Shown here: piece after piece, positions 1-7,797 of the stretch | Layout: every line of letters begins with the position of its first letter | How positions within the stretch are numbered: the first letter of the stretch is position 1 | The notes under the pieces: model-generated | Seen by the model: only the letters and a program-made list of their open reading frames with translations | Told to the model about the DNA's origin: nothing | Databases searched by the model: none | From: Phycisphaerales bacterium | Lineage (GTDB): Bacteria > Planctomycetota > Phycisphaerae > Phycisphaerales > UBA1924 | Length of the DNA: 42,810 bases | Direction of reading: 5' to 3' | Assembly: GCA_022843045.1 (NCBI GenBank) | Contig: JALHOJ010000032.1 | Span: forward strand, 1 to 42,810 | Made by a program: the position numbers and the translations under genes

Positions 1-3000
1 AGCGTGAAGTAGCGGAAGGTGGCGGTTGCGCCAGCCTGCAGGTTCTGGATGAAGTAGCTGAGCGCGAGCTGGCCGTCGAAGTTGGCGTTGTTGGGGTCGA
101 CGGAGGGCTGCCCGGCGAGGATCGCCGAGTCGCGCACGACCACGTCATTGGCGAGCACGGTCGCCTTGGGCGAGCCGAAGGCGGCGGCGGAGTCGGGCGA
201 GGCGAGGGCGATGAAGAGGCCGTCAAGGAACAGGTTGTTGGTGTAGCTCGCGACCGCGACGCGGCCGTTGCGAACGACGTCGTTGCGGGTGTTGGCGGTG
301 TTCTCGTCGAGCGTCAGGCCCGGGTTGGGATTGAAGCCCTCGGCCCATGAGATGTTGTTGAGGACGCCGCTGGTTGCGTTTGTCAGCGTGATATCAACAG
401 CGACGAACCCATCGGAATCGGCATACGTGAGCGAGCGCTGGGCCTTGATGCCGCGCCAATTGGTTTGCGTGCTGACCCGGTTGTTGCGGGGGTCGGATTC
501 GTTGGTGATCGCGTAGGGGTTCTGGGTCTGGTTCGTGCTGTTGAGGAAGCCGAAGCCATCGACGGTGAGGCCCAGGAAAGAGCTGGAGGCTGAGGGCAGG
601 AAGTCGACGTTGCCACGGCGGAATCCGGTGCCGGTGGTGGTGTCACGCAGGGTGGCGTTGTTGGCGACGCCCACGCTGAGGATGTCGCCGTTCATCGTGG
701 TGGCCGAGTCGCTGACGCCCGGAGTCACGTTGACGGTGAGGCGGTAGCGGCCAGTGGTGACGGAGGGAGTGCCCGAGCCAACGGTGAAGGGAACGTAGTT
801 GATGTTGGTGGATTCGGAGACACCCAGGTAGTAGGTGCCGCCGTTGGCGAAGACGAAGTTGGTGATGAATGAGGTGTTGCGATCAGCGGGGTTGCTGACC
901 AAGACCTGGACGCCGTTCGTGTCAAACAGACGCAGAGCTGAGTTAAGGCTGGGGGTGACGCCCGTGGGGAAGGACACGTCGGCATTGAGCGTGGTGCCCG
1001 GGTTGACGGTAAAGCGGAAGAGGTCGCGGTCGAGGTTGCCAAAGCCGCCATCGCCGATGAAGGCGTCGGTCTGCTGCGAGCCCGTGCCGTTCACGGAGGT
1101 GAGGGCAGTGGCCACGGAGAGGGTGTCGTTGGCTTCGAAGTCGCCGAAGATGTCGTTGGCGAAGCGGATCTCGATGTTCCAATCGATCAGCGCGCCGGCG
1201 TCGAGTTCCTTGGTGTCCTGCAGGCGCAGAGTCCAGTTGCCGGCGGCGGAACGGCCGTCGAAAGCGGACAGGCCCTGCTCGGGGCGGAAGTTGCCGGCAT
1301 AGGGCGGATTGGCGTTGGTGATGGAAACTGACTGCTCGTCGTCGAACGTGGTGTAGAGGACAGGCTGACCGGTCTGGTTCCGGGTGCCGAAGTCGTCGCC
1401 CGTGCCGCCGCGGTTGCCCACGAGCAGCACTTCGGTGTTGTCGGGCCCGATCAGGCTGATGCGCAGGTCGCTCACGTTGGGGTGGCGGACGTTGATCGCG
1501 ACGTTGATGTCGAGGATCTGGCGGGTATCTGCGACAGCGATCTGTGCGATGGTGGTGCCGCTGGTCAGGCTGCCCGGAGGAACGTTGAGAGGCAGGGCGG
1601 GCTGGCCCGGGCGGCTGTTGCTGGCGGCGTTGTAGCCGACGATGTCCGGAGTGCTGGTGCGGTTGGTGAGGCGCAGGCTGTACTGGCCCAGGGACTGCAC
1701 GTTGCCGCTGGCGACGATATTGGGGTCGTAGCCGCTGTTGCCAAAGCCGGAGACGCCGATGAAGTAGGTGCCCGGGGAGTTGACAAAGAAGTCGATGTAC
1801 GAGTCTTGGCCGAAGAACTGGTCGTTGGTGGCCAGTTGCACGCCCTGGGCGTCGAACAGGCGGAGCACGCTGTCGAGGCTTGATCCGCCCGGCAGGCGGC
1901 GGGCGATGATCTCTGCGGAGATCTGGCCCGGGCCCGGGACTGAGATTCGATACAGGTCGACGTCGCGGATGGTCTGGACCCCGTCACCGAGCACCAGGCT
2001 GTTGAAGTTGGCGATCCCGCTGGCGTCGAAGTTGACGGGCGTCGCGGTGACGAGCGTGTCGTTGGGCTCGTTGGCGCCGCCCGCGTTCACGACGCGGAAG
2101 TTGAGCACGCCGTCGGTGCCGCTCGAGGCGTTGCCGTTGAGGCGATTGCCAGAGGGATCGAGGAAGTTCTGGTTGCGAAGCGTGAGGCGGTAGTTCTCTT
2201 CCGCAAACTGCGCGACACCCGCGGTGATAGTGACCACGCGTCCGTCGGTGGTAGAGCGGAGCACGCTGGAGATCGCGATCACTGAGTCGTCGATGTCCCC
2301 GAACACATTGTTGGGGCCATCGGTGCGCAACTCGACGGCGCCAGGGTTCAGGCCCGCGGTGGCGATGGTCTCGCTGAAGGAGACCGAAACGCTGCGAAGG
2401 GGCAGGCCGGTGCTGGGATCGATGTTGCTGGTCACCGGGCCGGGGCTGAACCCGCGAACGACCGGTCCGCCAGCCAGCAGGGCCTGGGCCGCGCTGGTCA
2501 CGTTGATGATGCCGCCCGACTGGACCTTGCCAGAGAGGCTGGCAATGGGCGTGCTGGTGTTGATGAGCACTTCGCGGATTTCAACCGCGCTCGCGCTGGG
2601 CTTGATGGCCTTGAGCAGGGCCGCAGCGCCGGCGACGATGGGACCGGAGGCGCTGGTGCCGCCGAAGAAAGATGTCGCGCCGCCACCCGCGGCGGCGCCG
2701 TTGGTCGAGGTCGTGTAGATGATCTGGCCGGGAGCGGCAACCTGCACGCGGGTTGCGCCAAAGTTGCTGAAGCCAGCGAGATCGCCGTTGGGATCCAACG
2801 CCGCGACGGAGATGATGCCCGGGATCGAGTAGGAAGCGGGGAAGGCGGCATTGCCGGAGTTGTCCACGTCCTGGCCGTTGTTGCCCGCGGACGCGACGAA
2901 GATGCCGCCCGAATTGATGTACCGCTCAATCGCGTCGCGTTCAGCGTTGGAACCATCCGGCTGGTCGTCGTAGAACGCGGGGAGGAACGCGCCGTAGGAA

Positions 3001-3953
3001 TTGTTCGTGACAGCGACGTTCACGCCGCGCTGACGAAGATCGGTGACATAGTCGTGGGCTGCGACGATGGCGGATGTGGAAAGGCCGCCGCCAGCATTGG
3101 CGATCTTCAGCGGCAGGAGGGAGACGAGCCAGTTGACGCCCGTGCCGAACTGGCCGTTGTTGCCCACGGCGCCGACCAGACCGGCGACGGGAGTGCCGTG
3201 CCCGCCCACGATCGGATCGTCCATCGGATCGTTGTCGAACTCGCCGAAGTCAAAGCCTCGGATGTCGTCGACATAGCCGTTGCCGTCGTTGTCGATGCCG
3301 TCGCCGGCGACTTCGGCGTTGTTGTTCCAGATGTTGGGCGCGAGGTCGGGGTGGTTGTAGTCCACGCCCGTGTCGATGATGCCGACGATGACGTCACGCG
3401 AGCCGACGCTGATATCCCACGCGCCTTCGACGTTGATGTCCGCGCCCGCGGTTCCCGCCTGGCCGTTGGCGAGGGTCTGCCCGATGTTGCGGGCCCAGTA
3501 CTGCTCGATGTACGCCGGGTCGTTGGGAACACGATTGGACTTGCGGACCTGATCCGGCTCAACCCACTGGACGAAGGGGAAGTCCGTCGTCAGGCTCTCG
3601 ATCTGAGTTCGCGTGATCGGAGCTTCGGTCTTGAACGAAGCCCACTTGCCGCGGGCGATGCCTTCAAAGTCCCACGCGGTGATGCCCAGCGCGTTGGCGA
3701 CGTCGCGCGCACGCAGCTCGGCGTTGGCCCGACCAAGGTCTTCCGTGAACGTGACGATGTACCCGCCACGCAGCGCGGCGACTTCACCGTTGCCCCACCG
3801 CACCCACTCCGACCCTTCGGGCAGCACATCGGCGGCAAGCAACTCGCGGCGCTCCAGATTGTCAATGGCTGCATCCCTGCCGGATGCGCCGAGAAGGCTT
3901 CGGATGGAGTGCTGAGCGGCGGAGAACAGTCGGCGTGAACGGCTCGTCGACAT
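1..3953 (-). CDS. Secreted subtilisin-like serine protease (S8) with P-domain and PPC-type domains, C-terminus beyond window
   Basis: This is an exported endopeptidase that reads from ATG at 3953 leftward for 1317 codons without a stop, so the C-terminus is missing. Near residues 35-42 it has LERRELLAAD, the planctomycete LEPR-XLL type N-terminal export motif. The catalytic triad is visible: Asp194 in IIDTGVDYNHPDL, His252 in GGHGTPVAGL and Ser434 in GGTSASGPIVAG. Residues about 655-765 resemble a bacterial pre-peptidase C-terminal (PPC) beta domain (DLYRISVPGPGQ, GTYFIGVSGFGN). Residues about 787-935 resemble a proprotein-convertase P-domain (HPNVSDLRISLIGP, AAGNWTLRLQD). A second PPC-like domain and long beta-rich sequence follow. 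GGGAG lies about 8 bases before the ATG. Export and proteolysis are inferred from these motifs; the substrate is unknown. Confidence 0.93.
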   Translation of the reverse strand, partial: MSTSRSRRLFSAAQHSIRSLLGASGRDAAIDNLERRELLAADVLPEGSEWVRWGNGEVAALRGGYIVTFTEDLGRANAELRARDVANALGITAWDFEGIARGKWASFKTEAPITRTQIESLTTDFPFVQWVEPDQVRKSNRVPNDPAYIEQYWARNIGQTLANGQAGTAGADINVEGAWDISVGSRDVIVGIIDTGVDYNHPDLAPNIWNNNAEVAGDGIDNDGNGYVDDIRGFDFGEFDNDPMDDPIVGGHGTPVAGLVGAVGNNGQFGTGVNWLVSLLPLKIANAGGGLSTSAIVAAHDYVTDLRQRGVNVAVTNNSYGAFLPAFYDDQPDGSNAERDAIERYINSGGIFVASAGNNGQDVDNSGNAAFPASYSIPGIISVAALDPNGDLAGFSNFGATRVQVAAPGQIIYTTSTNGAAAGGGATSFFGGTSASGPIVAGAAALLKAIKPSASAVEIREVLINTSTPIASLSGKVQSGGIINVTSAAQALLAGGPVVRGFSPGPVTSNIDPSTGLPLRSVSVSFSETIATAGLNPGAVELRTDGPNNVFGDIDDSVIAISSVLRSTTDGRVVTITAGVAQFAEENYRLTLRNQNFLDPSGNRLNGNASSGTDGVLNFRVVNAGGANEPNDTLVTATPVNFDASGIANFNSLVLGDGVQTIRDVDLYRISVPGPGQISAEIIARRLPGGSSLDSVLRLFDAQGVQLATNDQFFGQDSYIDFFVNSPGTYFIGVSGFGNSGYDPNIVASGNVQSLGQYSLRLTNRTSTPDIVGYNAASNSRPGQPALPLNVPPGSLTSGTTIAQIAVADTRQILDINVAINVRHPNVSDLRISLIGPDNTEVLLVGNRGGTGDDFGTRNQTGQPVLYTTFDDEQSVSITNANPPYAGNFRPEQGLSAFDGRSAAGNWTLRLQDTKELDAGALIDWNIEIRFANDIFGDFEANDTLSVATALTSVNGTGSQQTDAFIGDGGFGNLDRDLFRFTVNPGTTLNADVSFPTGVTPSLNSALRLFDTNGVQVLVSNPADRNTSFITNFVFANGGTYYLGVSESTNINYVPFTVGSGTPSVTTGRYRLTVNVTPGVSDSATTMNGDILSVGVANNATLRDTTTGTGFRRGNVDFLPSASSSFLGLTVDGFGFLNSTNQTQNPYAITNESDPRNNRVSTQTNWRGIKAQRSLTYADSDGFVAVDITLTNATSGVLNNISWAEGFNPNPGLTLDENTANTRNDVVRNGRVAVASYTNNLFLDGLFIALASPDSAAAFGSPKATVLANDVVVRDSAILAGQPSVDPNNANFDGQLALSYFIQNLQAGATATFRYFT

Positions 3954-4395
3954 ACGGGAAACTCCCATCGGCCTCGCAAATTGCGAGGGGCTTGTGTGGG
4001 CGGCGTTCAGATCAGGCGATCTGCGCGCCGCGTGCGTCCTTCAGGAACTTGGACTGGCTGGTCGCGCCTTTCGTGCTCGCGGCTCAGGGTTGGGACCGTA
4101 AGCAGCCGAGCAATCGGGGGATGCCAGTGTTGGCACCCAAATCGCGTTCGTCTTCGCCCTTCCTTCGGGCGGCGGCGCCTTCGGGTACGTGCCTGTGGCA
4201 GAGGGACCCTACGGGCCTGACGCCGACCTGTTCCATCATCCCCGAAAACCATTCTACGCACAAGTCGGGTTTCGTCAGGAAACCCAAAATTTCCTTTGGG
4301 GTCAGTCCCTCTGGCCACGGGTTTGGCCTGGGGTGGAGGCCTCAAGCCCCGCAGACCCTATCAAAAAGCGAACACAGATTGCCTTGCCCAGAACA
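3954..4395. other. Intergenic stretch between subtilase and waaA, nothing recognised
   Basis: These 442 bases lie between the start of the subtilase and the stop of waaA, both on the minus strand. Short open frames exist on both strands, but none has recognisable family features, a good ribosome site or convincing codon structure. Apart from the small inverted repeat near 3980 I see nothing assignable. Confidence 0.5.
3972..3988. promoter_or_regulatory. Small inverted repeat upstream of the subtilase start
   Basis: CCTCGCAA and TTGCGAGG are separated by one base, about 20 bases upstream of the protease ATG on the minus strand. The repeat would sit in the 5' leader or promoter of the protease and could be an operator or an RNA hairpin. 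No promoter was identified with it. Confidence 0.3.
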
Positions 4396-5853
4396 TCAAT
4401 TGTGTGGGATCTTGGCGAGCGCGAGCAGCAGTTCCGCGTGCCTCGCGCTCGCGCCCTGGTGCGCCCGCACGCAGGACCAGCCCGCGCGGATCATGCGCTC
4501 CCGCTGGGACAGGTCGCCGAGCAGCGCTTTCAAGACGCCAGGCAACTCAGCCCGGCTGACCACCCGCAGGCCCGTCGCGGCGTCGGGCGCGGCCGGCATG
4601 GTCAGGGCCTCGACGATCGTCTGAAAGTCACCGAACTGGGGGCCAATCAATGTCGGCTTGCCCAAGGCAATGGGTTCGATAGGGTCCGAGCCATGCAACG
4701 TGCCGAAGCTCCGCCCCATAACCACGACGTCGGCAAGGGCGTAGGCCTTGCGGAGTTCGCCGATGGTGTCAAGCAGGAAGAGGCCGGCGCTTGGCCGGCC
4801 CGCGACTCCCCCACTGCCCGACGGGCGCTGGGTTCGGCGGATGACATTTGGCCCCATCGCCCGAGCCGCCTCGTCAAAGTGCTCCGGCTTGCGCGGGGCA
4901 CAGAGAAGCTGCACGCCGGGCGGCAGACTTGCTATCAGCAACGCTTCTTCATCCTCCGCGGTGCTTCCAGCCACGACCAGCGGCCTGGACCGATCAATGC
5001 CGAACTCACGGGCGAGGTCATCGCTGCCGGGCACATCAACCCGTGGCAACGGAACGCTCGCCGCAGGTTGCGGCGGGGTGGACACAGGCGGCGACGCAAT
5101 CGCGACGCCACCACTCGACGATCCTCCCGCAACGTCACGCTGCATCCGCGACCGCATCGTCGAAACCAGCGCGGCGACCGATTCCCGCACGCTCGCGGTC
5201 ATCTGAGGCTGCAAGTCTGGCACGCGCACTGCGTCCCACTTCATCGTGCCCGTGAGCAGCACCTTGTCGCTGGGCATGCCGAGGGCTTCAAATCGCTCGC
5301 CATACGCCCGATCCTGCACCGCGGCGAAGGCGAGGCGGTTCAGCACGCCGCCGAAAAAGCCGCGGATGCGGCGATAGCCCTTGAAACTGCGTGCGCTCAG
5401 GCGGCCGTTGATGATGCAGGTCGGAATCGATCTCGCCGCGCACGCGCGGACGAATTGAGGCCACACTTCGAGTTCGACCAGCGCGACCGCGTCTGGCTGG
5501 ATGCGATCCATAAACTTGCGGACGGACCAGGAAAAGTCCAGCGGATACCGCACGATGGTGCAGTCCTTGGCGAACAGGTCCTTGGCCCGAGCCGTGCCTG
5601 TGTCAGTGGTGACGCTGATCACGACCTGGGCATGCGGCAGGAGCAGGGGCACCAGCCCGCGCAGCGCGCTGACTTCACCCACCGACACCGCATGAAGCAG
5701 GATGCGGGGCTTGCCCGACCCTGAACCCGCGGGCTTTGGCGGCAGGGCCACCACATTGCCAAATTTCTCGCGCCACCCCGCCCGCTTCTTGAAAGCCCAG
5801 AACGGCGCGGTCACAACTGCGAGGGGGATGTAGAGCGCATCAAGCAGCGTCAT
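4396..5853 (-). CDS. waaA: 3-deoxy-D-manno-octulosonic acid (Kdo) transferase
   Basis: WaaA (KdtA) transfers Kdo from CMP-Kdo onto lipid A precursor at the inner face of the cytoplasmic membrane. The 485-residue protein starts MTLLDALYIPLAVVTAPF, an N-terminal membrane anchor. It carries the family signatures ILLHAVSVGEVSALRGLVP, VVISVTTDTGTARAK, VALVELEVWPQF, IINGRLSARSFKGYRRI and VVVMGRSFGTLHGSDPIEP, the last in the C-terminal GT-B sugar-nucleotide half. Length is slightly above the usual 420-430 because of a Ser/Pro/Val-rich stretch near residues 230-270. An upstream TTG at 5904 would lie right against the tRNA-Val 3' end, so the ATG at 5853 is preferred. The gene implies an LPS-type outer membrane. 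Confidence 0.93.
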   Translation of the reverse strand: MTLLDALYIPLAVVTAPFWAFKKRAGWREKFGNVVALPPKPAGSGSGKPRILLHAVSVGEVSALRGLVPLLLPHAQVVISVTTDTGTARAKDLFAKDCTIVRYPLDFSWSVRKFMDRIQPDAVALVELEVWPQFVRACAARSIPTCIINGRLSARSFKGYRRIRGFFGGVLNRLAFAAVQDRAYGERFEALGMPSDKVLLTGTMKWDAVRVPDLQPQMTASVRESVAALVSTMRSRMQRDVAGGSSSGGVAIASPPVSTPPQPAASVPLPRVDVPGSDDLAREFGIDRSRPLVVAGSTAEDEEALLIASLPPGVQLLCAPRKPEHFDEAARAMGPNVIRRTQRPSGSGGVAGRPSAGLFLLDTIGELRKAYALADVVVMGRSFGTLHGSDPIEPIALGKPTLIGPQFGDFQTIVEALTMPAAPDAATGLRVVSRAELPGVLKALLGDLSQRERMIRAGWSCVRAHQGASARHAELLLALAKIPHN

Positions 5854-5905
5854 GGCATGTCGAGGAAGCCCCGACCACTCCCTCACCCCCGCCGTCTCAA
5901 ACAAG

Positions 5906-5978
5906 TGGGCAGGCAGGGATTCGAACCCTGGACCCTTCGCGTGTAAGGCGAATGCTCTAGCCGCTGAGCTACCCGCCC
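5906..5978 (-). tRNA. tRNA-Val (anticodon UAC)
   Basis: A complete cloverleaf reads on the minus strand. Acceptor GGGCGGG pairs with CCTGCCC, with one G-U. The anticodon loop is CTTACAC, giving UAC for valine, and the T-arm is CAGGG-TTCGAAT-CCCTG. The discriminator is A and CCA is not encoded. It is transcribed away from tRNA-Gly, with which it shares the 93-base interval 5979-6071. Confidence 0.95.
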
Positions 5979-6071
5979 GGCTGCCCCGATGGTAGCGACA
6001 ACAACTCCGCCGCCGCGTCGCCGATCCTGATCGCCCCCAAGCCTCGGCGGGCGCACATATAGTTGATGGTC

Positions 6072-6143
6072 GCGGAAGTAACTCAACGGTAGAGTGTCAG
6101 CCTTCCAAGCTGAATGTTGCGGGTTCAAATCCCGTCTTCCGCT
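6072..6143 (+). tRNA. tRNA-Gly (anticodon UCC), attachment site of the island
   Basis: Acceptor GCGGAAG pairs with CTTCCGC, the anticodon arm is TCAGC-CTTCCAA-GCTGA (anticodon UCC), and the T-arm is GCGGG-TTCAAAT-CCCGT. CCA is not encoded. Bases 6100-6143 are repeated exactly at 17530-17573, so the present 3' half was supplied by the integrated element and the gene stays intact after integration. A TATAGT box at 6058-6063 could be the -10 of its promoter, though no clear -35 is visible. Confidence 0.95.
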
Positions 6144-7533
6144 CTTTCAATTCTACAGCGGAATCATGCGAAAAACCCTTCGATTGCAGGGGTTTGTCTG
6201 TTTCCTTGCTTTCGCGACCGAATGCCGCTTGGCCGCGCGATGCCGCGCGACTTTGCATCGTTTCGCGCTCCAACTGCTGGCAGAATAGCTGGGGGCGTCC
6301 AGTGCGTGCATCAGGGGTCGCGTCGTTGGTTCCGGTTGCCGCTTGGGCTTGCCTTGCGTGAGCGATGCTGGGCAGACGATCAATCGCCGCAGCCGTGTCC
6401 GTCAGTCCCAAGACCGTGTAGTGCTTTAGCGTCGTCCGGTAGTCGCCATGCCGCATGATGCGTTGAGCGACTTGGGGCGTCACGCCCGCGCGGGCCAGTT
6501 GCGTCCCCAGCGTGGTCCGCAGGGCGTGCAGATCGATCACCCGCCCTTCGGCATCCTCCACCACAATCCGAGTCTTGACCCGCTCACGCTTGCCCTTGCC
6601 GATCAATACTGGCTTGCCTTCGCGGTCCAGCACGTCAACCCGACGCGCGATACCCGCCCGTAGGAAGTCCTTGAGCCGCGTCACGTCGCCCACCGTGTCC
6701 GACCACACCCGCGCCGTTGGAAGGGCGGGGAACGCTGCCAAGCGTCGCCGCAGGGCATCGGCAAGTTGCGGGTGCATCGGGATCACGTCCACACGCTTCG
6801 CCTTGCCAAGCCGCAGCGTCAGCGTCGAATCTGCGAAGTTCACGTCGCCCCACGTTAGACGTTGCATGTCGCCTTTGCGAAGCCCTGCCAGCGCAGCCGC
6901 CAGATACCACGCATCCCGACCACGCTCGCGAGCCACCAGCAGCAGCCGGGAGAGTTCGTCATCAGTCAGCGGGCGACGGACGCGCCGCCGGTCGCGGGCT
7001 TCGTCTTGCTTGGGAACCACCCGCAGCGGATTCGATTCAGCGCGCCCGGTCTTCACGCACCAGCCGTAGAACGCCACTGCGATCTGTCGGGCAAAGTTCA
7101 CCGACCGCGCCGACAACCCGCGTTCCTTCAACGCCGCTAGATGAAGCTCCAGGGCGTCGGCGGTCAGTTCGGCAAGCCGCGTCGCCTTGCTCCCAGCGAT
7201 CATCGCTTCCAGTTGCGTTTCCTTCTGCCCGACGTGATGCGGCGCTTGGCCGGCGTGGCCACAGTGGGCGATGTAGGCCTTGACGTGTTCGGTCAAGGGC
7301 CGCCGCCCTTCGGTCGCGAATCGATCATCTCGGGGGTCGATCACCAGATCGCGCCGCAGGGCCGTATCCGCCACCAGCTTCGTGAGGATTCGTTCCGCCG
7401 CTTGGCGGTCGGTCGTCCGGGTGGAGTGTTCTCGCCGCTTGCCGGCGTGGTCGTAGTAGGACGCGATCCACGGGCCTTTCGGGGTCTTGCGAAACAGTGA
7501 ACCCGTCCCTTTGCTTCGTTGATTGCGTGCCAT
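6097..7533 (-). CDS. int: Tyrosine recombinase/integrase (integrated-form, C-terminally truncated)
   Basis: A site-specific recombinase expected to integrate and excise the island at tRNA-Gly. The 478-residue product has an N-terminal arm-binding and SAM-like core-binding region (about 1-185) and a catalytic domain. Catalytic residues are Arg219 (AALAGLRKGD), a Lys near 244-246 (LRLGKAKR), His336 and Arg339 (DLHALRTTLG), His362 (MRHGDYRTT) and Tyr372 (LKHYT). The tail after residue 400 is low complexity and ends TGFEPATFSLEG, encoded by the attL core. The frame does not stop in the core: at attR the same frame continues for 72 more codons (17529 to 17314). The circular form should therefore encode a 550-residue integrase. 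It is the last gene of the island operon, starting 3 bases after the HTH gene stop. Confidence 0.95.
   Translation of the reverse strand: MARNQRSKGTGSLFRKTPKGPWIASYYDHAGKRREHSTRTTDRQAAERILTKLVADTALRRDLVIDPRDDRFATEGRRPLTEHVKAYIAHCGHAGQAPHHVGQKETQLEAMIAGSKATRLAELTADALELHLAALKERGLSARSVNFARQIAVAFYGWCVKTGRAESNPLRVVPKQDEARDRRRVRRPLTDDELSRLLLVARERGRDAWYLAAALAGLRKGDMQRLTWGDVNFADSTLTLRLGKAKRVDVIPMHPQLADALRRRLAAFPALPTARVWSDTVGDVTRLKDFLRAGIARRVDVLDREGKPVLIGKGKRERVKTRIVVEDAEGRVIDLHALRTTLGTQLARAGVTPQVAQRIMRHGDYRTTLKHYTVLGLTDTAAAIDRLPSIAHARQAQAATGTNDATPDARTGRPQLFCQQLERETMQSRAASRGQAAFGRESKETDKPLQSKGFSHDSAVELKERKTGFEPATFSLEG
6100..6143 (+). repeat. attL core, 44-bp direct repeat
   Basis: This is the left attachment core and forms the anticodon-to-3'-end half of tRNA-Gly. 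It is identical to 17530-17573. The integrase gene on the minus strand reads through it and stops at 6097-6099, just past the core in tRNA 5' sequence, so the last residues of the integrated-form protein are encoded by tRNA. Confidence 0.95.
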
Positions 7534-7536
7534 GGT

Positions 7537-7797
7537 TCAGCGTTCCTTTCGCGTCTTGCTCTTCTTCGCCGTCAGCACCAACCCCAAATAGACGGCTAGC
7601 TTGTCCACGTTTTCACCCCGCAAGGGCTTCCCGTCCGCCACAAATCTCGAAAGCGTGGATTGCGGAATCCCCGTCGCCTTACTCACCGCGTAGCGGGTTT
7701 GCCCGCACCGCTCCAACGCTGTCCTTAGTGTCTCCGTCACCGTCGCCATGTGCGAAGCGTATCCCACTGCTTCGGTTTGTGCAAGCGTGTCCGTCAT
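7537..7797 (-). CDS. XRE/Cro-CI type HTH regulator of the island
   Basis: A small DNA-binding protein of 86 residues. The helix-turn-helix is in the middle: RYAVSKATGIPQSTLSRFV with following basic residues, as in phage Cro/CI repressors, and the C-terminus is lysine-rich (AKKSKTRKER). Its ATG overlaps the primase stop as ATGA, indicating translational coupling; an internal ATG at 7749 (MATVTETL) is a possible alternative start. It sits directly downstream of the phased 10-bp motif array at 7821-7963 and immediately upstream of int. This suggests it controls excision or copy number, which is inference from position. Confidence 0.85.
   Translation of the reverse strand: MTDTLAQTEAVGYASHMATVTETLRTALERCGQTRYAVSKATGIPQSTLSRFVADGKPLRGENVDKLAVYLGLVLTAKKSKTRKER

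Noticed and set aside
4189-5724. Long open frame on the plus strand opposite waaA
   Set aside because: It is the antisense shadow of waaA in high-GC DNA; the minus frame has clear WaaA motifs and the plus frame has none.
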